Assembly: GCA_030158535.1 (NCBI GenBank)
Contig: JAOASV010000220.1
Span: forward strand, 1 to 38,752
Direction: 5' to 3'
DNA length: 38,752 nt
Source: Sediminibacterium sp.
GTDB taxonomy: Bacteria; Bacteroidota; Bacteroidia; Chitinophagales; Chitinophagaceae
The position numbers and the translations under genes were made by a program. The first letter of the stretch is position 1. Each line of letters opens with the position of its first letter. Positions 27,847 through 34,636 of this stretch are shown here, piece after piece. Under the pieces are notes generated by a model that worked only from the letters and a program-made list of their open reading frames with translations, did no database searches and was not told the DNA's origin.

Positions 27847-29373
27847 TTATAGTAAAGTTAAAGCATGTTTAATTCTGGCTACGGCATCAGCAACACCAAT
27901 GGTGGCAGCTATTTCAAATACGCCAGGGCCAAATTTGCCGCCTACTAACATAATGCGCATAGGCAGCATGAGTTCACCAGGTTTTAAACCCTGCGTAGCG
28001 GTTAATTCTTTAAAAATATTTTCTAAAATAGTAGGGTCATTGCTATTTGAATTTTCAAAAGCGGAGCAAAGCGCTTCAAAGAAATTCTTTTTATTGTCGT
28101 CCCACTTAGGAGCAATAGACGCCGTGTCTATACTTGTAGGTGCAGCAAAATAAAAGCCAGCTTGTATAATAAAATCGGGTAATAAAATGCAGCGTTCTTT
28201 AGTGATGCCAATTATTTTTTCTAAATAAGATTTATCCTGCACTTGAATACCAGCCTCTTCAAAATAAGGTTGTACAAGTGAAGCTAAATAAGCGTTATCA
28301 GCATTTTTAATCCATTCGGCATTAAACCATTTTGCTTTTTCGTAATTAAATTTAGCGCCTCCTTTATGTACGCGCTCCATCGAAAATTTTTCTATCAAAT
28401 CAGTTATGCTAAACAGTTCTTGATCGGTACCATCGTTCCAGCCAAGCACGGCAAGAAGGTTTACAAATGCTTCTGGTAAAAATCCATGCTCTTTAAATCC
28501 AGTGTTTTTTTCATTTGTTTTTGGATCGGTCCAGTCCATCGCAAATACTGGAAACCCTAAACGGTCTCCATCTCTTTTACTTAATTTTCCATTGCCGTCG
28601 GGCTTTAAAATAAGTGGAAGGTGCGCCCACTGCGGCATATCATTTGCCCAGCCTAAATATTTCCATAATAACAAATGCACAGGTGCAGAAGGGAGCCATT
28701 CTTCACCTCTAAATGCATGGCTAATTTTCATGAGATAATCATCTACTACCACAGCTAAGTGATAGGTAGGCATGCCATCGGCTTTTAATAAAACTTTATC
28801 ATCTACTTGTGAAGTATTAAATGAAACCTCACCTCTAATCATATCTGTAAAAGTAACATCCTCGTTATCTGGCATTTTAATACGCACCACATGCGGCGTG
28901 TTGGCTACTAATAATGCATCTACTTCCTCTTTACTTAACGATAATGAGTTGCGCATTTTAGCACGAACCGCTTGGTTGTATTGTGGTGAAGGATTCTCGG
29001 GCGTTTTAAAATTGTTACGCATTTCTTCAATCTCTGCGGGCGTATCAAAAGCTATATAAGCATGCCCTGCATCAATTAACTGAGTAGCGTACTGTTTGTA
29101 CATGGCTTTGCGCTCACTTTGTCTGTAGGGCGCATAAGGGCCACCAGCTAGCGGGCTTTCATCTGGTGTAAGTCCACACCAATTAAGTGTTTGTAAAATA
29201 TATTCCTCGGCACCGGGTACAAATCTAGATTGGTCGGTGTCTTCGATACGTAATATAAAATCACCACCATGTTTTTTAGCAAACAGGTAATTGAATAAAA
29301 CGGTTCTTACACCCCCTAGGTGTAAGCCTCCAGTTGGGGAGGGCGCAAAACGGACACGTACTCTTTTGTTCAT
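27847..29373 (-). CDS. gltX: Glutamyl-tRNA synthetase
   Basis: Class I aminoacyl-tRNA synthetase that charges tRNA-Glu. The start at 29373 (MNKRVRVRFAPSPTGGLHLGG) matches the conserved N-terminus; the 46 extra residues in the ORF track overlap the divergent deacetylase gene and its promoter and are not real. 508 residues. HIGH-type motif GLHLGG, GluRS-type FNYLFAKKHGGDFILRIEDTD, KMSKS-type KLSKRDGD near the middle, and an anticodon-binding C-terminal part. Whether it also charges tRNA-Gln cannot be decided here. Confidence 0.96.
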   Translation of the reverse strand: MNKRVRVRFAPSPTGGLHLGGVRTVLFNYLFAKKHGGDFILRIEDTDQSRFVPGAEEYILQTLNWCGLTPDESPLAGGPYAPYRQSERKAMYKQYATQLIDAGHAYIAFDTPAEIEEMRNNFKTPENPSPQYNQAVRAKMRNSLSLSKEEVDALLVANTPHVVRIKMPDNEDVTFTDMIRGEVSFNTSQVDDKVLLKADGMPTYHLAVVVDDYLMKISHAFRGEEWLPSAPVHLLLWKYLGWANDMPQWAHLPLILKPDGNGKLSKRDGDRLGFPVFAMDWTDPKTNEKNTGFKEHGFLPEAFVNLLAVLGWNDGTDQELFSITDLIEKFSMERVHKGGAKFNYEKAKWFNAEWIKNADNAYLASLVQPYFEEAGIQVQDKSYLEKIIGITKERCILLPDFIIQAGFYFAAPTSIDTASIAPKWDDNKKNFFEALCSAFENSNSNDPTILENIFKELTATQGLKPGELMLPMRIMLVGGKFGPGVFEIAATIGVADAVARIKHALTLL

Positions 29374-29398
29374 GGCGCAAAGATAAGATTTATATTTG
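29365..29398. promoter_or_regulatory. 29-bp divergent promoter region of gltX and the deacetylase gene
   Basis: The two start codons are separated by only 29 bp (29374-29402), yet each has a perfect -7 element exactly 4 nt before its ATG: TATCTTTG on the minus strand (29385 to 29378) and TATATTTG on the plus strand (29391-29398). For the plus-strand gene a TTTG lies at 29365-29368, 22 nt before the -7, inside the start of gltX. Both transcripts would be leaderless. Confidence 0.65.
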
Positions 29399-29402
29399 CC
29401 AC

Positions 29403-30032
29403 ATGTACCTCGTAAAAACACCTTGGTGGCTAAGGGCGCTATACCCTTCACTTGTTTGGCGTATGCCCTCCAGGTCCAAAGTGTTGTACCTGACATTTGA
29501 CGACGGTCCACACCCCACCATTACCCCTTTTGTGCTCGATACTTTACGGGAATATCAGGCAAAAGCCACTTTTTTTTGTATCGGTAAAAATGTAGAAGCC
29601 TACCCAGGCATTTATGCTCAAATTATGTTTGAAGGGCACGCCGTGGGCAATCATACCCAGCATCATGTTAATGGTTGGAAGGTTTCTGACGAAGAGTATT
29701 TGCATGATATTACGACTGCCGCCAAGCATATTAAGTCTAATTTATTTAGACCGCCTTATGGTCGAATCAAAAGAAGTCAAATCAAAAAAATCAAACAGCA
29801 GTTTCCAGATATGCGCATTGTTATGTGGGATGTGCTCAGTGCCGATTTTGACACTTCTTTAAACGCCGACGCATGCCTTGGTTACACCGTGTATCATAGT
29901 AAAAGCGGGTCTATCGTTTTATTTCATGATAGTGAAAAAGCGTTTCTACGTTTACAAACAGCGCTTCCTAAAATGCTCGCTCATTTTGCTAATGAGGGCT
30001 ATACATTTGAAGCGATTAAATTTAATGCATAA
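29403..30032 (+). CDS. Polysaccharide deacetylase (NodB homology)
   Basis: 209 residues from the ATG at 29403 (MYLVKTPWWL), chosen because the ORF-track start would run through the promoter and into gltX. Carbohydrate esterase family 4 motifs in order: catalytic Asp motif TFDDGPHP, zinc-ligand motif NHTQHHVNG (HxxxH type), RPPYGRIK, DVLSADFD, and the C-terminal IVLFHDS with the catalytic His. The family removes N-acetyl groups from peptidoglycan, chitin or other amino sugars. There is no clear signal peptide, although the N-terminus is hydrophobic (WWLRALYPSLVW) and could anchor it. tatD follows after 14 nt. Confidence 0.92.
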   Translation: MYLVKTPWWLRALYPSLVWRMPSRSKVLYLTFDDGPHPTITPFVLDTLREYQAKATFFCIGKNVEAYPGIYAQIMFEGHAVGNHTQHHVNGWKVSDEEYLHDITTAAKHIKSNLFRPPYGRIKRSQIKKIKQQFPDMRIVMWDVLSADFDTSLNADACLGYTVYHSKSGSIVLFHDSEKAFLRLQTALPKMLAHFANEGYTFEAIKFNA

Positions 30033-30046
30033 AAGATAATTATACA

Positions 30047-30820
30047 ATGGCGCCCATACTCATTGATACGCATACGCATTTATATTCTAGCGAATTTGAA
30101 TCTGATATTGACGCTGTTATTGAACGCGCGCAACAAGATCATGTTCAAAAATTTTATTTACCTGCCATAGATAGTAACTCGTTAGACGCGATGTTAGGGC
30201 TAGAAAAAAAATATCCAGGTGTTTGCATAGCTATGATGGGGTTGCACCCATGCTATGTAAAAGAAAATGTTACTGATGAATTAGCCATTGTAGAAAAATG
30301 GATTAATGATCGCGATTTTGTGGCGATAGGAGAAATTGGACTTGATTTTTACTGGGATAAAACTTTTGAAAATCAGCAGCGAGCTGCCTTTGAAACACAA
30401 ATGGAGTGGGCGCTTGCAAAAAACTGGCCCATTGTTATTCATACCCGCAATGCCATGCAAGAAACCATTGAAATGGTAAAGCCTTTTGCAAAAAAAGGAC
30501 TGCGAGGAATTTTTCATTGTTTTAGTGGCTCCGCAGAGTCTGCTAAACAAATTATAGACCTTGGCTTTTATTTAGGTATTGGAGGGGTGATAACCTATAA
30601 AAATGCTGGATTGCCAGAAGCGCTTGCAAATGTTCCGTTATCACATTTGGTACTTGAAACCGATGCCCCTTATTTACCGCCCGTGCCATTTAGGGGTAAA
30701 CGCAATGAATCCGGGTATTTGCTGTACATCGCCCAAAAATTAGCGGAGGTTAAACAAACTACATTACATGAGGTAGCCGCTATTACAACGGCTAATGCAC
30801 AAAAAATATTCGGTTCCTGA
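30047..30820 (+). CDS. tatD: TatD family hydrolase (3'-5' exodeoxyribonuclease type)
   Basis: Metal-dependent TIM-barrel nuclease of 257 residues. Signatures are IDTHTHLYS (two metal-binding His), IGEIGLDFYWD (metal-bridging Glu), VIHTRNA, GIFHCFSGSAESA and LETDAPYLPP, with PVPFRGKRNESG near the end. TatD proteins have DNase activity and a role in DNA quality control; the alternative YcfH/YabD paralogues share the same motifs, so the symbol is at family level. Probably co-transcribed with the deacetylase gene. Confidence 0.92.
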   Translation: MAPILIDTHTHLYSSEFESDIDAVIERAQQDHVQKFYLPAIDSNSLDAMLGLEKKYPGVCIAMMGLHPCYVKENVTDELAIVEKWINDRDFVAIGEIGLDFYWDKTFENQQRAAFETQMEWALAKNWPIVIHTRNAMQETIEMVKPFAKKGLRGIFHCFSGSAESAKQIIDLGFYLGIGGVITYKNAGLPEALANVPLSHLVLETDAPYLPPVPFRGKRNESGYLLYIAQKLAEVKQTTLHEVAAITTANAQKIFGS

Positions 30821-30839
30821 GCCCCGAACCTTTATTTTT
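30812..30839 (+). terminator. Probable terminator of the deacetylase-tatD unit
   Basis: GGTTC (30812-30816) and GAACC (30826-30830) form a short stem around the tatD stop codon, followed by TTTATTTTT. The stem is only 5 bp, so strength is uncertain. The T-run coincides with the -7 element of the tRNA promoter. Confidence 0.4.
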
Positions 30840-30840
30840 G
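30833..30840 (+). promoter_or_regulatory. Candidate -7 promoter element for tRNA-Ser
   Basis: TATTTTTG is a perfect TAnnTTTG, 35 nt before the tRNA 5' end, which would leave a 5' leader of about 30 nt for RNase P. No TTG is seen at the -33 distance, and the element overlaps the T-run of the tatD terminator. Confidence 0.4.
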
Positions 30841-30875
30841 CCCTCCCAATAAATTATTGGATTAGAAGAAACTAT

Positions 30876-30960
30876 AGAGAGGTGTCCGAGTGGTTGAAGG
30901 AGCACGCCTGGAAAGTGTGTATACGGCAACGTATCGAGGGTTCGAATCCCTTCCTCTCTG
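30876..30960 (+). tRNA. tRNA-Ser (anticodon GGA)
   Basis: An 85-nt class II tRNA. The acceptor stem AGAGAGG pairs with CCTCTCT, followed by discriminator G60. The D-arm (tccgagtggttgaagga), anticodon loop ctGGAaa, a long variable arm (tatacggcaacgtat), and the T-arm GAGGG-TTCGAAT-CCCTT are all recognisable. Anticodon GGA reads UCC/UCU serine codons. The CCA end is not encoded (next bases are cga). The ORF-track line over this site is a shadow. Confidence 0.95.
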
Positions 30961-31166
30961 CGAAGTCTTTTAAAATGCGAAGTTGCGAATCAAGCTTGCT
31001 TGAATGAGCAAATGAGCGTTTTAAAAGAGAAACAAAAGTGAAACTTTTGTTTCAAAGACTTTGGTAAAAGAGAATTTTCGGGGATGGCAACGAACAAAGT
31101 GAGTTGACAATCCCAAAGAGAATCTCTTGGATGACAATGCGCAGCATTGGCAATCCGTAGATAATT
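30961..31166. repeat. Hairpin-train region downstream of tRNA-Ser
   Basis: This 206-bp noncoding stretch is almost fully made of consecutive inverted repeats. They are: a 13-bp stem (30966-30978 with 31016-31028, one G-T pair) enclosing TCAAGC/GCTTGA; a perfect 10-bp stem with 5-nt loop (31029-31053, GAAACAAAAG/CTTTTGTTTC); an imperfect stem 31081-31114 (GGGATGGCAAC with GTTGACAATCCC); AAGAGA/TCTCTT (31116-31128); CAATGC/GCATTG (31135-31149) inside GGAT...ATCC; and TAGATA/TATCTA (31158-31173) reaching the dihydroorotase stop. It may be a palindromic repeat element, a structured RNA or a compound terminator. No gene is seen. Confidence 0.75.
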
Positions 31167-32519
31167 CTATCTATCTCTCTCAAACTTCAACCGCATCCCA
31201 TTATTAGTAGCACTCATCACACCATTGTCATAAACCACATTTCCATTAACAAATGTTTTCATCACTTTACTTTTAAATGTATAGTTTTCAAATGGTGACC
31301 AAGCACATTTGTAGAGTAGGTTTTCTTTAGTTGCGGTCCAGCTATTATTAAGATCCACCATCACTATATCTGCGTAGTAGCCTTCTCTAATATAACCACG
31401 TTCTTTTAGTCTATAAATTTCAGCTACATGATGGCTTGTTTTTTCTACAATTTTTTGCAGCGGTAATTTATTCTGATGGTATAATTCTAGTAGTGCAGGT
31501 AATGCGTGTTGCACGAGCGGCCCGCCCGACATGGCTTTTGTGTAGTTGCCACTTTTTTCTTCTATTGTATGTGGTGCATGGTCGGTAGCAATAATATCAA
31601 TTTTGTTATCTAGTAATGCCTGAATGAGTCCTTCTTTGTCGTTACTTGTTTTAACGGCAGGGTTCCACTTTATTTTTGAACCTAGCGTATCATAATCTTT
31701 ATCAGTGAACCATAAGTGGTGCACACAGGCTTCTGCGGTTATTCTTTTATCTCTAATGTTTTGTTGCTGCTCAAATAAAGCTGCTTCCTTTTGTGTAGAA
31801 ATATGAAATAAGTGAAGTCTGTTATTGTGCTTTTTGGCAATCTCTAAAACTCGTTTAGTAGCTTCAACGCAAGCTTCTTCTGTTCTAATGAGGTGATGAT
31901 GGTTAAAAGGAATATTATCACCAAATTCTTTTTTGTATCTATCTGTATTGGTTTTAATAATACTGTCATCTTCACTATGAAGGGCTGTTAGTATGGATGT
32001 TCTTGCAAATAATTTTTCTAGATAATCTGGATAGTTGGCTAATATGCCGTGGTCGTTGTTAAAGTAGAGACCATCATCTGTGATGCCGCATACGTTTTCA
32101 GGATCGGTTAAAAGGGCTTCTTCCAAATTGTCTTGGTTGATGCCCATAAAAAACGAATAGTTAATAAGCGATGAAGCGGATGCTATCTTATATTTTTCTT
32201 CGAGTAAGGCTTGTGTTAATGTGTTAGGAATGGTATTGGGCATATCCATAAAAGACGTAATACCGCCTGCGGCGGCAGCTTTTGACTCGGAAGCAATGGT
32301 TGCTTTATGGGTTAAGCCCGGATCTCTAAAATGCACCTGATCATCAATACAGCCTGGTAGTAGGTGTAGGTTTTCGCCATTAATTTCTTGTACTTGTGCG
32401 TTAGCAGGTAGGTTAATACTCGTTGCAATTTTTTCGATGCGCTGGTTGCTAATTAGTACGTCAGAAAAAAATATTTTTCCTTCGTTAACAACTGCTACGT
32501 TTTTAATGAGGTGTTTCAT
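31167..32519 (-). CDS. pyrC: Dihydroorotase-like amidohydrolase
   Basis: 450 residues. Pyrimidine biosynthesis enzyme type that cyclises N-carbamoyl-aspartate to dihydroorotate; cytoplasmic TIM-barrel amidohydrolase. Motifs: LPGCIDDQVHFRDPGLTHKA, AGGITSFMDMPNT, TALHSEDDSI, LHLFHISTQKEA, AEACVHHLWFT, KWNPAVKT and DIIATDHAPHT. The usual first metal pair HxH is QxH here (Gln61-Val-His63); from memory this DDQVHF form is common in Bacteroidetes dihydroorotases, so it may be a lineage form. The gene overlaps the upstream tsaC gene by 4 nt (ATGA), which implies translational coupling. An allantoinase or other cyclic amidohydrolase is the main alternative. Confidence 0.85.
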   Translation of the reverse strand: MKHLIKNVAVVNEGKIFFSDVLISNQRIEKIATSINLPANAQVQEINGENLHLLPGCIDDQVHFRDPGLTHKATIASESKAAAAGGITSFMDMPNTIPNTLTQALLEEKYKIASASSLINYSFFMGINQDNLEEALLTDPENVCGITDDGLYFNNDHGILANYPDYLEKLFARTSILTALHSEDDSIIKTNTDRYKKEFGDNIPFNHHHLIRTEEACVEATKRVLEIAKKHNNRLHLFHISTQKEAALFEQQQNIRDKRITAEACVHHLWFTDKDYDTLGSKIKWNPAVKTSNDKEGLIQALLDNKIDIIATDHAPHTIEEKSGNYTKAMSGGPLVQHALPALLELYHQNKLPLQKIVEKTSHHVAEIYRLKERGYIREGYYADIVMVDLNNSWTATKENLLYKCAWSPFENYTFKSKVMKTFVNGNVVYDNGVMSATNNGMRLKFERDR

Positions 32520-33472
32520 GATGTTGCTGCTCTTTCTAATTTATCATTGATAGCATTTCCCATTCCACTTGCAGGCATTTTTTGGGCAATAATCAGGTCT
32601 AGGTTTTGGTGGTCTAAACGGTGCATGGCTGCGTATAAATTTTTAGCAGCTTCTTCTAAATCGCCGCTTTGGGAAAGTGTTTCAATGGCTGAAATAAAAT
32701 CTGGTAGGGTAGTGGGTTTTAATTGCAAAACGCCAATGCTTTTACCCTGGTGTTTTGCAATTTCAGCTACCAGATTATCTGTTAAAACCGTTGTAGTATT
32801 TGGTGCGTAATGTTTAGAGAGCATGCCGGGCGCCATCACAGATTCGTTATTTGCATGCACACGCATTTTTAATGCACCTGTAATTTTTTCTATATCCTCT
32901 GTTTTGGTACTACCCTGTCTGTACAAAATGGGCTCGCCATTTTCGAAACCAATAATAGTAGATTCTATGCCTTTATCACAACTGCCGCCATCTAAAATAA
33001 TATCTAATGTACCCGTAAAATAATCTGCTACATGTTTTGCGGTAGTAGGGCTAATAGAACCAAATGGATTAGCGCTTGGAGCTGCAAGTGGGAAATCCAA
33101 AGCCTCTAATAATTCAAGTGCAACGGGGTGACCTGGAACGCGCACCCCAACTGTATTTTTACCGCCAGTTACAATATCTGGAATATGATCTTTTTTTTCT
33201 AATACCAGTGTGAGTGGACCTGGCCAAAAAGCATCTGCTAATTGTATAGCAACTTCCGGAATATTTTTTGCTACTTGCTGTAAATAGCCCGCAGATTTTA
33301 TATGAACAATGAGTGGATTATAGTGTGGCCTATTTTTTAAAGCAAATATTTTTTGAACCGCAATTTCACTATACGCATTACCAGCAAGCCCATACACTGT
33401 TTCTGTGGGCATGGCAACAATTTGGTTGTTTTGTAAGGCTGCTACTGCAGCTTGTATAGCGTTTGATGACAT
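32516..33472 (-). CDS. L-threonylcarbamoyladenylate synthase (Sua5/TsaC2 type)
   Basis: 318 residues. It makes threonylcarbamoyl-AMP from threonine, bicarbonate and ATP for the universal t6A37 modification of ANN-reading tRNAs. The YrdC domain occupies about 1-200: MPTETVYGLAGNA, KNRPHYNPLIVHI, FWPGPLTLVLEKK, VGVRVPGHPVA, LAAPSANPFGSISPT and STIIGFENGEPILYRQG. A Sua5 C-terminal domain follows (about 215-318), so it is the longer two-domain type. It sits 8 nt after the zinc-ribbon gene and overlaps the dihydroorotase start by 4 nt. Confidence 0.94.
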   Translation of the reverse strand: MSSNAIQAAVAALQNNQIVAMPTETVYGLAGNAYSEIAVQKIFALKNRPHYNPLIVHIKSAGYLQQVAKNIPEVAIQLADAFWPGPLTLVLEKKDHIPDIVTGGKNTVGVRVPGHPVALELLEALDFPLAAPSANPFGSISPTTAKHVADYFTGTLDIILDGGSCDKGIESTIIGFENGEPILYRQGSTKTEDIEKITGALKMRVHANNESVMAPGMLSKHYAPNTTTVLTDNLVAEIAKHQGKSIGVLQLKPTTLPDFISAIETLSQSGDLEEAAKNLYAAMHRLDHQNLDLIIAQKMPASGMGNAINDKLERAATS

Positions 33473-33480
33473 GTTATTCG

Positions 33481-34332
33481 TTATGGGTTACACCTATCGC
33501 AGTAGGTAGGGTCTTCTTCTTGTTTTCCATTTGGAAAATATGCTTCGTGGGTATGGTTACATTTTTGGCAAGCATACACATGATACAAAGTACTTTTAGT
33601 AGGTGCTTTACAGTTTTCACAAGGCAGTCCTGGAGTAGCTTCTTTAATGCCAAAGCCAGGTGTTTGACAGCTTGGGCAGGTGGTCTTTATTATTTTAATT
33701 AGTTTTTTGGTTGTATCTTCTATCACTTGCATTCTTGAAGGATTCATGTGAGCGCGCATATCTGTTTCTACATACACAGATCCATAGCATTCCATAAACC
33801 GCTTAAAAGTTTCAAGTAATTCTTTAATATCAACTATTCCTTTTGCTACTTCTTTGTAGCCCTCTTTTTTATCTTTTATAATAAGACCATGGCTAGGAAA
33901 CAAAGCACTTTGTACAAAAGCCAATAAGTCCTCTTCCGAATTTACTTCTTTAGCATTGTAATTTGTTTTTGTAGAAACTTCTCGAACTGCAATTTCTAAG
34001 CCATTTTTTTTATCTATGAATACTAGCAGTTCATCATCGGCGGGTAAAAAATAGAGTAGTGGGTGCGCTCCAAAAGAGCCCTCACTCGCAACTGCTAAAT
34101 CAGTGCCAGTAAGTTCCATAGCAAGCATACACTTTTTTTTAGCGGCGTCGATAGGGCTTAATTCCCTTTCAATTTCACCACAAAAAGTACCGAGTGCATC
34201 TGTATCCAAATTTTCGGGTACGATGCAGTTGACGCCGAGCTCTTTTTCAAGTAGTGGCGCTATGGCAAGTTGTTTTTTGTGCTTGGTTGCAATTACAATA
34301 GAGCGGCCTTCAAAAAAATTATGCTGGTTCAT
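33481..34332 (-). CDS. Uncharacterised protein, DUF6671-like, with two C-terminal zinc-ribbon motifs
   Basis: 283 residues from the ATG at 34332 (MNQHNFFEGRSIVIATKHKKQ); the ORF-track start is a TTG 12 nt upstream. The N-terminal about 220 residues have the pattern ATKHKKQLAIAPLLEKELGV, GTFCGEIERELSPIDAAKKKC and ASEGSFGAHP, which I associate from memory with DUF6671; no function is known to me. The C-terminus has CPSC-x15-CENC and CQKC-x19-CDRC, two likely zinc-binding pairs separated by about 14 residues. It overlaps the 94-aa gene upstream by 14 nt and sits 8 nt before tsaC, so it is in a compact operon. Confidence 0.8.
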   Translation of the reverse strand: MNQHNFFEGRSIVIATKHKKQLAIAPLLEKELGVNCIVPENLDTDALGTFCGEIERELSPIDAAKKKCMLAMELTGTDLAVASEGSFGAHPLLYFLPADDELLVFIDKKNGLEIAVREVSTKTNYNAKEVNSEEDLLAFVQSALFPSHGLIIKDKKEGYKEVAKGIVDIKELLETFKRFMECYGSVYVETDMRAHMNPSRMQVIEDTTKKLIKIIKTTCPSCQTPGFGIKEATPGLPCENCKAPTKSTLYHVYACQKCNHTHEAYFPNGKQEEDPTYCDRCNP

Positions 34333-34603
34333 TGATAAAATCAATATGAATCGCCGAAGAAACTTTTAGAGATACATTTTTATCAGTTGCTTCTGCAATG
34401 ATTGTTTCAAGTTTTGCTAGTTCTGCTTTTAAGAATTCAACTTTTTTTAAGGCAGCATCATCTGTTTTTCCAAAGCGCTCTAAATGACTTACATTTTTTT
34501 GCGAATGAAAATTTATTTTCATTGTAAACATATTTAGTAATACGTCTTTTGCTTCTGCTACATTAAATGTGCCATCAATGAGTGTTACTTTATTATTTTC
34601 CAT
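34319..34603 (-). CDS. Hypothetical 94-residue protein in the icd-tsaC operon
   Basis: I do not recognise this protein. It has 94 residues, no signal peptide and no transmembrane helix. The middle (about 40-75: DAALKKVEFLKAELAKLETIIAEA) is a predicted amphipathic or coiled-coil helix, flanked by beta-like ends (KVTLIDGTFN and NVSLKVSSAIHIDFI). That it is real is supported by the position between icd (33 nt) and the zinc-ribbon gene (14-nt overlap), the same strand, and the ordinary amino acid mixture. Confidence 0.72.
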   Translation of the reverse strand: MENNKVTLIDGTFNVAEAKDVLLNMFTMKINFHSQKNVSHLERFGKTDDAALKKVEFLKAELAKLETIIAEATDKNVSLKVSSAIHIDFINEPA

Positions 34604-34636
34604 GTTGATTTTTTAGAGGATTAGATTGCTGTTATT

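Noticed and set aside
29374-29511. 46-residue N-terminal extension of gltX in the ORF track
   Set aside because: It runs through the divergent promoter and the deacetylase start, and the conserved GluRS N-terminus begins at 29373.
30795-31007. 70-aa ORF across the tatD end and tRNA-Ser
   Set aside because: It covers a clear tRNA gene and hairpin repeats; a shadow ORF.
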